From Marimonas arenosa (GTDB lineage Bacteria; Pseudomonadota; Alphaproteobacteria; Rhodobacterales; Rhodobacteraceae), in NCBI RefSeq assembly GCF_030848945.1, contig NZ_JANHAX010000003.1, positions 434,001 through 498,000 on the forward strand: a stretch of DNA of 64,000 nt. The letters run 5' to 3'. Position 1 is the first letter of the stretch; each line of letters begins with the position of its first letter. Under the pieces are notes generated by a model that was given only the letters and a program-made list of their open reading frames with translations, did no database searches and was not told where the DNA came from. Positions 24,677-33,491 of the stretch are shown piece by piece. A program made the position numbers and the translations under genes.

Positions 24677-25783
24677 ATGAGCTGGATCGCGATTTCGGAT
24701 GCCGAGGAGCATCGTTTCAGTGCCGATGGGCTCGAACCGGGTGTCGGCACAGCCGGTCCGATGTTGCAGAACGGCCGCTTGCCGCGCGGCAGCCTGATGC
24801 TGGAGACGCGTCTGTCGCCGGATGGGCGGCCGCAGATGCTGCTGGCTTACGAAAGAGGCCAGCGGCATGACTATCGCCTGTCGGTGCAGGCCCTGCCCGG
24901 CGGCGGGCTTGTTGTCGTGATCGCCGACGGGGGCGAGGTGTTCCACACGGCGCTCTATCACAACAGTCACGATCGGCCCGACATCCTGCGGATCACCTAT
25001 AGCTGGGACACGACCCTTAAGGGCCGGGACGGCCCGAGTTGGGGCCGACTGGCGATCGAGCAACCGGAATACGACCGGGTCAGCTCGGTCGACCTGATCG
25101 GCGCGCCACCACTGGCGGTGGAAGACATACGGGTGATGGCCACCGACCCCCGGCGTCGGCATCTGGACGCGGATGTCGTGTTCTTCGCCGTCTCGGACCG
25201 GGTCGAGCCGATCGGACCGATGCCGACCCTGTCGGCCAAGGTGCCGGTGTTGGGGGAAGGGGCCTATGCTTATGCCGGCAGGCTGAAGCAGGGCGATATG
25301 GTGGAAACCCTGGAATCAGGGCTGGTGCCGGTGCTTCAGACGGTGCGCCGCACGGTGCCGGCCTGTGGGTCGTTCCGGCCGGTGCGGCTGCGGGCCCCTT
25401 ATTTCGGATTGCAGAGCGACATCGTCGTCGCCCCCGACCAACGGCTGGTGGTGGGCGGTTCCGAGGTGGAGTACATCTTCGGACGCGAAGCGGTTCTGGT
25501 GCCGGCGCGGCACCTGGTCAACGGGATTTCCGCGATCGAACTGACCGGTGCCGTGACGGCGACCTACCATCAGGTGATCCTGCCGCGGCATGAATCGCTG
25601 ATCGCCGCGGGCTGCCCGGTGGAAAGCCTTTATGTCGGCCGGATCCGGCGCAAGCCGGCACAGTTGGTTGCGAGCCTGATGGCGGGATGCGACCGGCGGC
25701 TGCTGCCGGAACACGGGCGGTCGGCCTATCTGGTGATTAAGCCGTTCGAGGCGATCACCCTGATGCAGCGCCGGGCTGCCTGA
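24677..25783 (+). CDS. Hint-domain containing protein
   Basis: 368-aa protein of the Rhodobacteraceae Hint (hedgehog/intein) type. Residues 1-180 are a beta-rich domain of unknown fold; from about residue 190 a Hint module reads VLGEGAYAYAGRLKQGDMVE, PVRLRAPYFGLQSDIVVAPD and the RHLVNG-type block. The nucleophilic Cys that starts active Hint modules is not seen before GEGAYAYAG, so self-splicing or cleavage is doubtful. An AGAGGA ribosome site precedes the ATG. Divergent from dapE. Confidence 0.75.
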   Translation: MSWIAISDAEEHRFSADGLEPGVGTAGPMLQNGRLPRGSLMLETRLSPDGRPQMLLAYERGQRHDYRLSVQALPGGGLVVVIADGGEVFHTALYHNSHDRPDILRITYSWDTTLKGRDGPSWGRLAIEQPEYDRVSSVDLIGAPPLAVEDIRVMATDPRRRHLDADVVFFAVSDRVEPIGPMPTLSAKVPVLGEGAYAYAGRLKQGDMVETLESGLVPVLQTVRRTVPACGSFRPVRLRAPYFGLQSDIVVAPDQRLVVGGSEVEYIFGREAVLVPARHLVNGISAIELTGAVTATYHQVILPRHESLIAAGCPVESLYVGRIRRKPAQLVASLMAGCDRRLLPEHGRSAYLVIKPFEAITLMQRRAA

Positions 25784-25935
25784 GCCCGGATCGGCCCTGT
25801 CTTCGGCTGCGGCACGCTGGCGTTCGGAGTTTTCCCGGTTCTTGTGCTAGGCTGCTGTCGCGACGTGCCAGTAGAGCTCGGCGGTTTCAGTGCCGGGCAG
25901 TCTGATCATCCAAGGCAGACCAAGGGGACGAACAT

Positions 25936-26640
25936 ATGGTCAATCGCGTTTTCATCACGGCGTTTCTGGTACTGGCGCTGGCCCTGAGCGGCGGCCCGGG
26001 AGGGCCGACCGCAGTGCATGCCGATGGCGGCGACGGCGGTGGTTTCTCCGACGACCAGCCCCGCCCGCGGGGATCCGGCGCCAGCGACGGGTCGGATACA
26101 GGCATGACCAACGCCCCGGCTGCGCCGCAGCAGCCACGGGCCCAGACCGCGCCACGCGGCGCCGGACCCTGCATCAACTACAAGCAATCGAGGCTGCGTG
26201 AAGTCCGCGACATCCAGAGCAAGATTGCCGGCTATGCCAAGAAGGACAAGCTCAAGGGGTTGGCGACCACCAAGAAACGGCTGGAGAATTTCGTTTCCCA
26301 GATCAACAAGATGGGCGACAGCTATTCCGGTTGGAAATCCATCGAGTTCAACCTGATCTTTCAGCAGATGCAATGCTATGCCAACCAGAAGCAGGACAAG
26401 GCGCTGCGGAAATGGGCGCGCGGTATCCTGCGCGCGTTCGAGGTGATCAAGTTGCGCAATATTGCCGAGACGAAACGCGCCAAGGTCAAGAAAGCCATCG
26501 CAGAGAAGAACCCGCTGACCGAAGCCTTTGCGCGGGCGGAATACTCCGACGCGCGCGGAGACTATCATCGGGCGGCAAAGAAACTGCCGCCCGAGATGCG
26601 GGCTAAGTTCGATCCGATGCCGAAAGACCCGGGGAAGTAA
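25936..26640 (+). CDS. Hypothetical exported protein
   Basis: 234-aa protein with a signal peptide (MVNRVFITAFLVLALALSGG). A disordered Gly/Asp/Pro/Gln region (residues 30-75) is followed by a Lys-rich helical domain with one Cys near residue 80 (GPCINYKQS) and another at about 150 (QMQCYANQ). No known motif. A weak ribosome site (AAGGGGAC) precedes the ATG. Ends at a cruciform-like inverted repeat. Confidence 0.7.
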   Translation: MVNRVFITAFLVLALALSGGPGGPTAVHADGGDGGGFSDDQPRPRGSGASDGSDTGMTNAPAAPQQPRAQTAPRGAGPCINYKQSRLREVRDIQSKIAGYAKKDKLKGLATTKKRLENFVSQINKMGDSYSGWKSIEFNLIFQQMQCYANQKQDKALRKWARGILRAFEVIKLRNIAETKRAKVKKAIAEKNPLTEAFARAEYSDARGDYHRAAKKLPPEMRAKFDPMPKDPGK

Positions 26641-26641
26641 A

Positions 26642-26681
26642 GCGGCGGTGCGGCTGACAGTGCAGCCGGTCTTTCCGCCGC
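26642..26681. terminator. Nested inverted repeat between convergent genes
   Basis: GCGGCGG (26642-26648) and CCGCCGC (26675-26681) enclose a second stem CGGCTG/CAGCCG (26651-26656, 26663-26668). It lies between two convergent genes and could end transcription from both sides. There is no long U-run on either side. Confidence 0.4.
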
Positions 26682-26718
26682 CTTGGCGGGCCGTGTGAGC
26701 ACGCGAGAGACGGCAGGA

Positions 26719-27363
26719 TCAGAACGGTGCCTTGGCGAAGAACCGCATGCCGCGGCCGCCATCGGGATGGCGCAGGCGCAACTCTTCGGCGTGCAGCATC
26801 ATGCGCGAGTAGTCACCCGGGTTTTGGGAATAGAACGGGTCGCCCAGGATCGGGTGGCCAATGGCGGCCAGGTGCACGCGCAGTTGGTGGCTGCGGCCGG
26901 TCCTGGGCATCAGGCGGACGCGGCTTTCGGTGTCGGAGGTTTTCAGCACCTTGAAGTCGGTGACGGCCTCTTTGCCGGTGTCAAAGCAGACAATCTGGCG
27001 CGGCCTGTTGGGCCAGTCGACGATCAGCGGCAGGTCGATGGTGCCGTCTTTTTCCGCCATGCGACCATGCACCCGGGCGACATAGGTTTTCTTCACCTGC
27101 CGCTTCTCGAATTGCAGGCCGAGATGGCGCTGGGCATGGGGCGTCGCGGCGAAGATCATCACGCCCGAGGTGTCGCGGTCGAGCCGGTGCACCAGCAAAG
27201 CGGTGGGAAACGCCGCCTGCACCCGGGTGAGCAAGCAATCGGACAGGTGCTCGCCCTTGCCCGGCACAGACAGCAGCCCCGCCGGTTTGTTGACCGCGAT
27301 CAGTTCGTGATCTTCGTAAAGCACGTCGAGCGGGTCTTGCGGCGGGTGGTAGCTGTTGCTCAT
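26719..27363 (-). CDS. RluA-family pseudouridine synthase
   Basis: 214-aa RluA-type enzyme converting a uridine in rRNA or tRNA to pseudouridine. The catalytic Asp is in the family's motif LLVHRLDRDTSGVMIFA; the N-terminal VLYEDHELIAVNKPAGLLSV and C-terminal GRSHQLRVHLAAIGHPILGD match the family. The chosen ATG (27363, MSNSYHPPQDPLD) is the first that keeps the domain start; the extra upstream frame is Arg-rich and antisense to the next gene. It lacks an N-terminal S4 domain, as RluA does. Confidence 0.9.
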   Translation of the reverse strand: MSNSYHPPQDPLDVLYEDHELIAVNKPAGLLSVPGKGEHLSDCLLTRVQAAFPTALLVHRLDRDTSGVMIFAATPHAQRHLGLQFEKRQVKKTYVARVHGRMAEKDGTIDLPLIVDWPNRPRQIVCFDTGKEAVTDFKVLKTSDTESRVRLMPRTGRSHQLRVHLAAIGHPILGDPFYSQNPGDYSRMMLHAEELRLRHPDGGRGMRFFAKAPF

Positions 27364-27463
27364 GCGCGGCGGGATAGCGTGGCGGAGAGCGCCGCGCAAC
27401 CCGACGTCAGGCTTGCCCCGTGAACCGGCGCGGCGCAGGCTGGACCGGCAAGGGAGGAACGCG

Positions 27464-27883
27464 ATGCATCCGACGGTCGAGCGCATGATGGAAGTTGTGG
27501 CCAAGGGCGACGACACGGCGATTGCGCCGTTGATGGCCGAGACCGTGCGATTCCTGCCGCCGACATACTGGGCCGTCTGGCAGGGGCGTGACGCGGTGGC
27601 GGCGGTGCTGGGGCATGTCGGCCAGGTGTTTTCCGATTTCCGCTATCGCCGGGTGATGGGCGACGGCCGCGACTGGGCGCTGGAGTTCCAGTGCCGGGTG
27701 GGTGATCTCGACGCCGTCGGGGTGGACCTGATCACGCTCGACGCGGACGGATTGATTGCCGAATTCGAGGTGGTGATGCGGCCGCTGAAATCGGTGGCGG
27801 CGCTGCGCGAGGCGATGAACGAACGGGTGAAGAGCGACCCGCGGTTTCTGCAGTTCGGCGAGGCGCTGCGGTCAGGGAATTGA
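27464..27883 (+). CDS. NTF2-like (SnoaL) domain protein
   Basis: 139-aa protein with an NTF2/SnoaL-like fold: an N-terminal helix (HPTVERMMEVVAKGDDTAIA), then beta strands FLPPTYWAVWQGRDAVAAVL, ALEFQCRVGDLDAVGVDLI and FEVVMRPLKSVAALREAM. Possible cyclase, isomerase or binding role; not determined. An AGGGAGGA ribosome site 6 bp upstream fixes the ATG. Followed closely by the methyltransferase gene. Confidence 0.8.
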   Translation: MHPTVERMMEVVAKGDDTAIAPLMAETVRFLPPTYWAVWQGRDAVAAVLGHVGQVFSDFRYRRVMGDGRDWALEFQCRVGDLDAVGVDLITLDADGLIAEFEVVMRPLKSVAALREAMNERVKSDPRFLQFGEALRSGN

Positions 27884-27911
27884 GGCGCGAGGCTTGACCG
27901 GGTGGGGCCGG

Positions 27912-28559
27912 ATGGGCTTGGCTGGGGCCATGGGCGATGGCAACGACGATCTTGACGCGGTCTATGCGTTGAAAACTCCGGATGACAACCGCCGTCATTA
28001 CGACGATTGGGCGGAGGCTTATGACAGTGAATTCGTGGAAATCATGGACTACCGACTGCCCGAGCGGGTTGCCGAGGTGTTTGTCGCCGAAGGACCCGAC
28101 GCGCCGGTTCTGGACGTGGGCGCGGGCACCGGGCTTGTCGGGGTGACGCTGGGCGCGCTGGGCGTGGGGCCGGTGGACGGCACCGATATTTCACCCGGCA
28201 TGCTGGAAAAGGCGGCGAAGAAAGACGTCTACCGCCGGCTGTTCGAAGGTGACCTGCTGGACCGCCTGCCGGTCGATGACGGCGCCTATGCCAGCGCGGT
28301 GAGCGCCGGAACCTTCACCAATGGCCATGTCGGACCTGACGGCGTCGACGAGGTGCTGCGCGTCGTGCGCAAGGGCGGTTTGATTGCGCTGTCGATCAAC
28401 GGCGAGCATTGGGAGACGGCCGGTTTCGCGGCCAAGTTCGCGGCGCTGGAAGGGCAGATCGACGGGTTTCGGCTTGTCCCGGTGCGGTACTACGGTGACC
28501 AGGCCACGGGCGCGCATGCCGCGGATACTGGGTGGATCGCGGTTTTCCGCAAGCAGTGA
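27912..28559 (+). CDS. Class I SAM-dependent methyltransferase
   Basis: 215-aa methyltransferase. Motif I is VLDVGAGTGLVGVTLG (about residue 60), followed by DGTDISPGMLEKAA and DGVDEVLRVVRKGGLIALS. The N-terminal YALKTPDDNRRHYDDWAEAY is typical of ubiE-like bacterial methyltransferases. The start may be 27912 or 27930 (MGDGNDDLDAVY). Likely co-transcribed with the NTF2-like gene 28 bp upstream. Substrate unknown. Confidence 0.88.
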   Translation: MGLAGAMGDGNDDLDAVYALKTPDDNRRHYDDWAEAYDSEFVEIMDYRLPERVAEVFVAEGPDAPVLDVGAGTGLVGVTLGALGVGPVDGTDISPGMLEKAAKKDVYRRLFEGDLLDRLPVDDGAYASAVSAGTFTNGHVGPDGVDEVLRVVRKGGLIALSINGEHWETAGFAAKFAALEGQIDGFRLVPVRYYGDQATGAHAADTGWIAVFRKQ

Positions 28560-28562
28560 CAG

Positions 28563-28705
28563 GGACTGTCGTCGGGGCCGCCCCCGGCGGCTCGGCGCCG
28601 GCCCACCCGCCCGCCGCGCCCGGGGGGCGGCGCGGCGATCTTCGAGGTCTGAGGCTAGCCGATGCCTCGGGCCATGAGTATTTTTGCCAAGAAAGAGACC
28701 AGTTC
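28563..28705 (+). repeat. Dispersed intergenic repeat, copy C
   Basis: Between convergent genes. The G/C-rich inverted part (GGCGGCTCGGCGCCGG, GCGCCCGGGGGGCGGCGCG) is followed by CATGAGTATTTTTGCCAAGA at about 28673-28692, the A/T core shared with the copies at 18.66, 22.56 and 36.15 kb. Confidence 0.5.
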
Positions 28706-28836
28706 CGACGCGACCCGTCTGGCTGTGCCTGAATGTCTTCGCAGCGGAACCAGCGCCCGGTCCGGCAGCTACGCTTCGCCAAGAAACGACTCCGGGGCGA
28801 CAGCGAGGCCGGCGCAAATCCTCCCGGGCTTCGTCT

Positions 28837-30246
28837 TCAGTTTTCCGGCGGCAGCACCTTGCCGGGGTTCATGATGTTGTTGGGGTCGAGCGCCGTTTTG
28901 ATCGCGCGCATCGCTGCCAGCGCGGGTTTGTTCTTGCGCCGTGCCATCGACGGCAGTTTCGAGGTGCCGATGCCGTGCTCGGCCGAGAAGCTGCCGCCGA
29001 GATCGAGCACGATGTCCTCGACGCCTTCCATGATCGCGTCCATGCGCTCGGGGTCCTGGCTTTTGGGCCAGACGGCATAGTGCACGTTGCCGTCGCCCAA
29101 ATGTGAGACGACCATGGCGGTGCTGCCGGGGTCGACCCGGCCAAGCATGATGTTGGCGCGGTCGAGGAAGGTGGCGACCTGGTCCAGCGGCACGGCGACG
29201 TCGTTGTTCTGGATCGGCTGGCGCGACAGGGTGACCTCGGCGGCGGCTTCGCGGCGTTCCCACATCTCGCGGCGCTGGGCTTCGTTCTGTGCCACGACGG
29301 CATCAAGGATCGCACCGTCTTCGAAAAACTCGGCGAGAATGTCCTCGAAATAGGCAGCGATCGGGGCGCGGCCGTCGGGGCCGGGCTGGGTGTCGCGGGG
29401 GGCGGTGGCGCCAAGTTCGACGAGGATGTTGACCTCATGCGGCGCCTCGAACGGTTCGCGGGCGCCGTCGATGGTTTTCAGATGCTGTTCGATATAGCTG
29501 CGCGGCATGTATTCGAACGCCTCGACCGCGCCGCCGGTGGCCTGCTGCAGGCGATTGAGGAGCCCGAGCGCCTGGTCGAGCGCGGGCACGGCGACCATGG
29601 CAGTGGCATAGGCACCGGGCTTCGGCACCAGCTTCAGGACCGCGGCGGTGATGATGCCGAGCGTGCCTTCGGCGCCGATCAGCAGGTGCTTGAGGTTGTA
29701 GCCGGAATTGTCCTTGTGCAGCTCCGACATCAGGTCGACCACCTCGCCGGTGGGCAGGACCGCCTCGACCCCCAGTACCAGGTCGCGGGTATTACCGTAG
29801 CGCAGCACGTTCGAGCCGCCGGCATTGGTCGAGAGGTTGCCGCCGATCATGGCACTGCCCTGCGCGCCGAAGGTCAGCGGGAAGATGAGACCGTGTTCTT
29901 CGGCCGCCTCGCGCAGGGTGGACAGCACGACGCCGGCTTCGACGATGGCGATGCGGGCGTCCGGGCGGATCTCGCGGATCGCGTTCATCCGTTCGAGCGA
30001 GAGCATGATCGCGCCGTCGGCGCGGGCGCCGCCGGCAAGCCCGGTGTTTCCGGAGACCGGGACGATCGCGGTTTTCGAGTCGTTGGCCAGCCTCACGATG
30101 GCCGCGACCTCGTCCGTGTTGGCTGGGCGGACCACGGCCAGCGGGGTCCAGGCATAGCTGCGGGTGAAGTCGTGGGAGTATTTGCCCATGTCGGTGCCGG
30201 TCAGAACATGGCTGTCGCCGACAATGTCCTTGAGTGTGTCGATCAT
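28837..30246 (-). CDS. FAD-binding oxidase, D-2-hydroxyacid dehydrogenase type
   Basis: 469-aa flavoprotein of the FAD-linked oxidase/VAO family. An N-terminal PP-loop FAD site (VPVSGNTGLAGGARADG) is followed by GNLSTNAGGSNVLRYGNTRD and IGAEGTLGIITA. The C-terminal cap has SHLGDGNVHYAVWPK, GGSFSAEHGIGTSK and PNNIMNPGKVLP. These match D-2-hydroxyglutarate/D-lactate/glycolate dehydrogenases, which feed electrons to a quinone or ETF. The exact substrate is undetermined. Confidence 0.88.
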   Translation of the reverse strand: MIDTLKDIVGDSHVLTGTDMGKYSHDFTRSYAWTPLAVVRPANTDEVAAIVRLANDSKTAIVPVSGNTGLAGGARADGAIMLSLERMNAIREIRPDARIAIVEAGVVLSTLREAAEEHGLIFPLTFGAQGSAMIGGNLSTNAGGSNVLRYGNTRDLVLGVEAVLPTGEVVDLMSELHKDNSGYNLKHLLIGAEGTLGIITAAVLKLVPKPGAYATAMVAVPALDQALGLLNRLQQATGGAVEAFEYMPRSYIEQHLKTIDGAREPFEAPHEVNILVELGATAPRDTQPGPDGRAPIAAYFEDILAEFFEDGAILDAVVAQNEAQRREMWERREAAAEVTLSRQPIQNNDVAVPLDQVATFLDRANIMLGRVDPGSTAMVVSHLGDGNVHYAVWPKSQDPERMDAIMEGVEDIVLDLGGSFSAEHGIGTSKLPSMARRKNKPALAAMRAIKTALDPNNIMNPGKVLPPEN

Positions 30247-30304
30247 GCTGCCCTCGCTCTTGCTCTGTCGCCAAGATTGGCGTGGTTCGGTGGGGGTGGC
30301 AAGG

Positions 30305-30976
30305 TCAGTTCGCAGCGTCGATCACGGTGGCGATGGCGTCAAAGCCGCGCGCGCGGGCATGTTCCAGTGGCGTCGTTCCGTCACGGTCGGCGATGGTGGG
30401 GTTGGCGCCAGCTTCGATCAGGGCCCTGACGCAAGCCTGATGCGTCGGGCCGCCGTCGCCGAGGATCACCGCCTCAATGAGCGCGGTCCAGCCGAGGTTG
30501 TTGACGTGATCGAGCGGGGCGCCGGCCGCGATCAGGCGGCGGACCACTTCGTCATGGCCGAGATGTGCTGCGGCGATGAGGGCCGTTCCGTCATAGGGGG
30601 AGGTGACAAGGCCAGGGTCGTTGCCAAGCGCGATGGCGAGCGACATCAGTTCGGGGTCGTCGGCGACGGCGGCGATGGTTACGACGTCGTAGGCCTGGTG
30701 TTCGAGCGCGTTCATGTCGGCCCCGGCTTCCCCGAGCGCCTGGAGGGCGTCGTCGTTAGAGGCGAAAGCGGCGACATGGGCCGGGGTGCGGCGGCGGCGG
30801 TCGCGGGCGTTGACGTCGGCGCCTTCGGACGCCAGGCGACGGATTTCGGCGACGTTGCCTTCGTGCGCGGCGCGGTGGAGGCCATCATAGGCGGCGACCT
30901 CGGCCTGTGACGGTGTGGTCTGGGCCAGGGCCGGGGCGGCGAAAAGGCAAAGAGTGGTGATCAGGGGACGTAACAT
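30305..30976 (-). CDS. Exported ankyrin-repeat protein
   Basis: 223-aa protein with a Sec signal (MLRPLITTLCLFAAPALAQ) and about five ankyrin repeats (DGLHRAAHEGNVAEIRRLAS, RTPAHVAAFASNDDALQALG, GTALIAAAHLGHDEVVRRLI, GWTALIEAVILG and GTTPLEHARARGFDAIATVI). Predicted periplasmic protein-binding scaffold. The ATG at 30976 starts the signal peptide; upstream is polar. Partner unknown. Confidence 0.85.
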   Translation of the reverse strand: MLRPLITTLCLFAAPALAQTTPSQAEVAAYDGLHRAAHEGNVAEIRRLASEGADVNARDRRRRTPAHVAAFASNDDALQALGEAGADMNALEHQAYDVVTIAAVADDPELMSLAIALGNDPGLVTSPYDGTALIAAAHLGHDEVVRRLIAAGAPLDHVNNLGWTALIEAVILGDGGPTHQACVRALIEAGANPTIADRDGTTPLEHARARGFDAIATVIDAAN

Positions 30977-31100
30977 GGATCGGCTCCGTCTGAAGTCAGC
31001 GGAGAGTATGCCAAGGGACGCATTCGGACGGTATTTTGTTTTCGCACAGGGATGGTGCGTGCGGACACGCACCCTGCGGAGGCGCAGGATGCGTGCCGGC

Positions 31101-32192
31101 TCACGCGGCGCGGCCCAACTCGATGAAGCGGGCGAGGTGAAAATCCTGATCGCCCCACTCGTGGTCGATCATGATCAGCCGCTTGGCATAGTGGCCGAGA
31201 TCGTACTCCCAGGTCATGCCGATGCCACCATGCATCTGGATGCTTTCCTCGGCCACCAGCTGGCCGATGCGGCCGATGGAATACTTGGTAGCGGCGAGGA
31301 TGCGGGCTTTCTCGGCGCCGGATTTCGAGCCGAGCGCGTTGGCTGCGTTGATCACCGCCGAGCGGGCTTGTTCGATTTCCAGAAGCATCTCGGCCATGCG
31401 GTGCTGCAGTGCCTGGAACTTGCCAATGACCACGCCGAACTGTTTGCGGGTGCGCAGGTACTCGATGGTCATCTCACGGATCGTCTGCATGATGCCCAAG
31501 GCCTCGGCCGAGAGCGCGACGATGGCACGGTCGGCAGCATCCTCCAATGCCGCTGCGCCATCTTCGAGCAGCAGCTCGGCGGGGGCGTCGGTGAAACTGA
31601 GTTCCGCGGCACGGCCACCGTCGGAGGTGATGAAGTCGCGCCGCTCGGCGACATCGGGCGCGACGAGGAAGAGAGACAGTTTGCCGTCGTTCTGCGCCGA
31701 GACGATGTAGCCCGCGGCGCCTTCGGCGTATTTCACCACCGTCTTGGTGCCGGTAAGCGTATAGCCGTCGCCCGATTTGTTGGCGGTTGTTTCCACGTCC
31801 GTCAGGTCATAGAGCGCCTGCGGCTCTTCGGCGGCGAGTGCGTAACGGGCGGCGCCGGCGATGATCTCTTCCAGCGCATCGGTCTTGCCCGCGAGGCCAA
31901 GGATGCTGCCGGGGACGAGGGCGCTGTCGAGCACAGGTTCGTTGACCAGTCGTTTGCCCAGTTCCTCGAATACCACGGCGATGTCGAAGCCTTCGCCGCC
32001 GAAGCCACCCAAGTCTTCTGAGAACAGCGCGGCGAGGACGCCAAGCTCGGCCAAAGCCTCGTAATGGGCCGGCTGGAAGCCCGCGTCGCTGTTGCCTGCC
32101 TCGACCCGGGGGCCGAGGGGATATTTGTCGCGAAGATATCGCTCGATGGTGTCGGCGAGCATGCGGCGGGTTTCGTTATGGCTGAAGTCCAT
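31101..32192 (-). CDS. Acyl-CoA dehydrogenase family protein, paralog 1
   Basis: 363-aa acyl-CoA dehydrogenase-like flavoprotein. An N-terminal helical domain (ETRRMLADTIERYLRDKYPL) is followed by a middle beta domain (GDGYTLTGTKTVVKYAEGA) and a C-terminal helical domain ending in SIQMHGGIGMTWEYDLGHYA. It would oxidise acyl-CoA to trans-2-enoyl-CoA and pass electrons to ETF. It lies 13 bp after the second acyl-CoA dehydrogenase. The pair may work as a heteromer, as seen for some sterol/side-chain-degrading enzymes. Confidence 0.88.
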   Translation of the reverse strand: MDFSHNETRRMLADTIERYLRDKYPLGPRVEAGNSDAGFQPAHYEALAELGVLAALFSEDLGGFGGEGFDIAVVFEELGKRLVNEPVLDSALVPGSILGLAGKTDALEEIIAGAARYALAAEEPQALYDLTDVETTANKSGDGYTLTGTKTVVKYAEGAAGYIVSAQNDGKLSLFLVAPDVAERRDFITSDGGRAAELSFTDAPAELLLEDGAAALEDAADRAIVALSAEALGIMQTIREMTIEYLRTRKQFGVVIGKFQALQHRMAEMLLEIEQARSAVINAANALGSKSGAEKARILAATKYSIGRIGQLVAEESIQMHGGIGMTWEYDLGHYAKRLIMIDHEWGDQDFHLARFIELGRAA

Positions 32193-32205
32193 GATGTTTT
32201 CCCCC

Positions 32206-33402
32206 TCAGAGCCCGACGATCATCTTGGTGATGATGTTCTTCTGAATCTCATTCGAGCCGCCGTAGATCGTCGTCTTGCGGTGGTTGAAATAGACGCCCG
32301 AGGCATTGTTGAAGCCTTCGGGGGCGACATGCGGGCCGTTGTAGCCGGTTTCGTCCACTTCCGGCGTGAGCGCCTGGGCAGAACGGCCGAGGGCACGGCG
32401 GGTGAGGTCGGTCAGTTCCTGTTCGATCTCGGTGCCGAGGATCTTGAGCATCGAGCTTTCGGCGCCGGGAGCACCGCCGGCTTCGGCCTGGGCCAGAACG
32501 CGGAGGTTGGTGATCTCCATGTTCATCAGTTCGATCTCAACCTTCGCCAGTCGGGCGGCGAACAGCGGGTCTTCGGCCAGCGGTTTGCCGTTGCGTTTCT
32601 GGCTGGTGGCGAGATCTTTCAGTCGGTCGAGTTCCTGGTTCGATTTACCCACGCCGGCGATGTTGGTGCGTTCGTGGGTGAGCAGGTACTTGGCGTAGGT
32701 CCAGCCCTTGTTCTCTTCGCCCACGAGGTTTTCGGTCGGCACCTTCACGTCGGTGAACCAGACCTCGTTGACTTCGCGGCCGCCGTCGATCGTCTGGATC
32801 GGGCGGACCTCGATGCCGGCGCTTTGCATGTCGATCAGCAGGAACGAGATGCCTTCCTGCGGCTTGCCTTCGGTCGAAGTGCGAACAAGGCAGAAGATCA
32901 TGTCGGCATGCTGGCCCAGTGTTGTCCAGGTTTTCTGGCCGTTGACGATGTAATGGTCGCCATCGCGCACGGCCGAGGTTTTAAGTGAGGCGAGATCGGA
33001 CCCGGCGCCGGGCTCGGAATAGCCCTGGCACCACCAATGGGTGCCGTCGCACATCCGCGGCAGGTAGTAGTCCTGCTGTTCCTTCGAGCCGAATTTCATC
33101 AGCACAGGGCCCAGCATCTTGAGGCCGAAAGGCAGGATGCGCGGGCAGCAGGCGCGGGCCATTTCGTCCTCGAATATGAACTGCTTGACCGGGCCCCAGC
33201 CGGTACCGCCAAATTCCGCCGGCCAGGAATAGGTCAGCCAGCCTTTTTCATGCAGGATCAGCTGCCAGCGCTCCATTTCGTCTTTGGTGAGCGGCGCGTC
33301 GTGGCGGACCTTGCGGGCGATCTCTTCCGGCAGGTTCGCCGCGATCCAGTCGCGCACCTCGGTGCGAAAGTCCTGTTCTTCGGGGGTGAAATTGAGGTCC
33401 AT
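32206..33402 (-). CDS. Acyl-CoA dehydrogenase family protein, paralog 2
   Basis: 398-aa acyl-CoA dehydrogenase. Motifs: WCQGYSEPGAGSDLASLKTS and VNGQKTWTTLGQHADMIFC in the FAD/substrate region, and YGGSNEIQKNIITKMIVGL at the C-terminus, where the catalytic base and FAD contacts are expected. Full family length (380-400). It forms a leftward block with paralog 1 and the upstream FadJ-type gene (gap 89 bp), consistent with a beta-oxidation unit. Confidence 0.92.
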   Translation of the reverse strand: MDLNFTPEEQDFRTEVRDWIAANLPEEIARKVRHDAPLTKDEMERWQLILHEKGWLTYSWPAEFGGTGWGPVKQFIFEDEMARACCPRILPFGLKMLGPVLMKFGSKEQQDYYLPRMCDGTHWWCQGYSEPGAGSDLASLKTSAVRDGDHYIVNGQKTWTTLGQHADMIFCLVRTSTEGKPQEGISFLLIDMQSAGIEVRPIQTIDGGREVNEVWFTDVKVPTENLVGEENKGWTYAKYLLTHERTNIAGVGKSNQELDRLKDLATSQKRNGKPLAEDPLFAARLAKVEIELMNMEITNLRVLAQAEAGGAPGAESSMLKILGTEIEQELTDLTRRALGRSAQALTPEVDETGYNGPHVAPEGFNNASGVYFNHRKTTIYGGSNEIQKNIITKMIVGL

Positions 33403-33491
33403 CAGAGGTCTCCTCGTCGCTGTTGGGCGGTCGCATCCCGTCGCTGCGCGACAGGGAGCACCGCTCTGCTGTTGTTCCCGGCCTTCATGTG

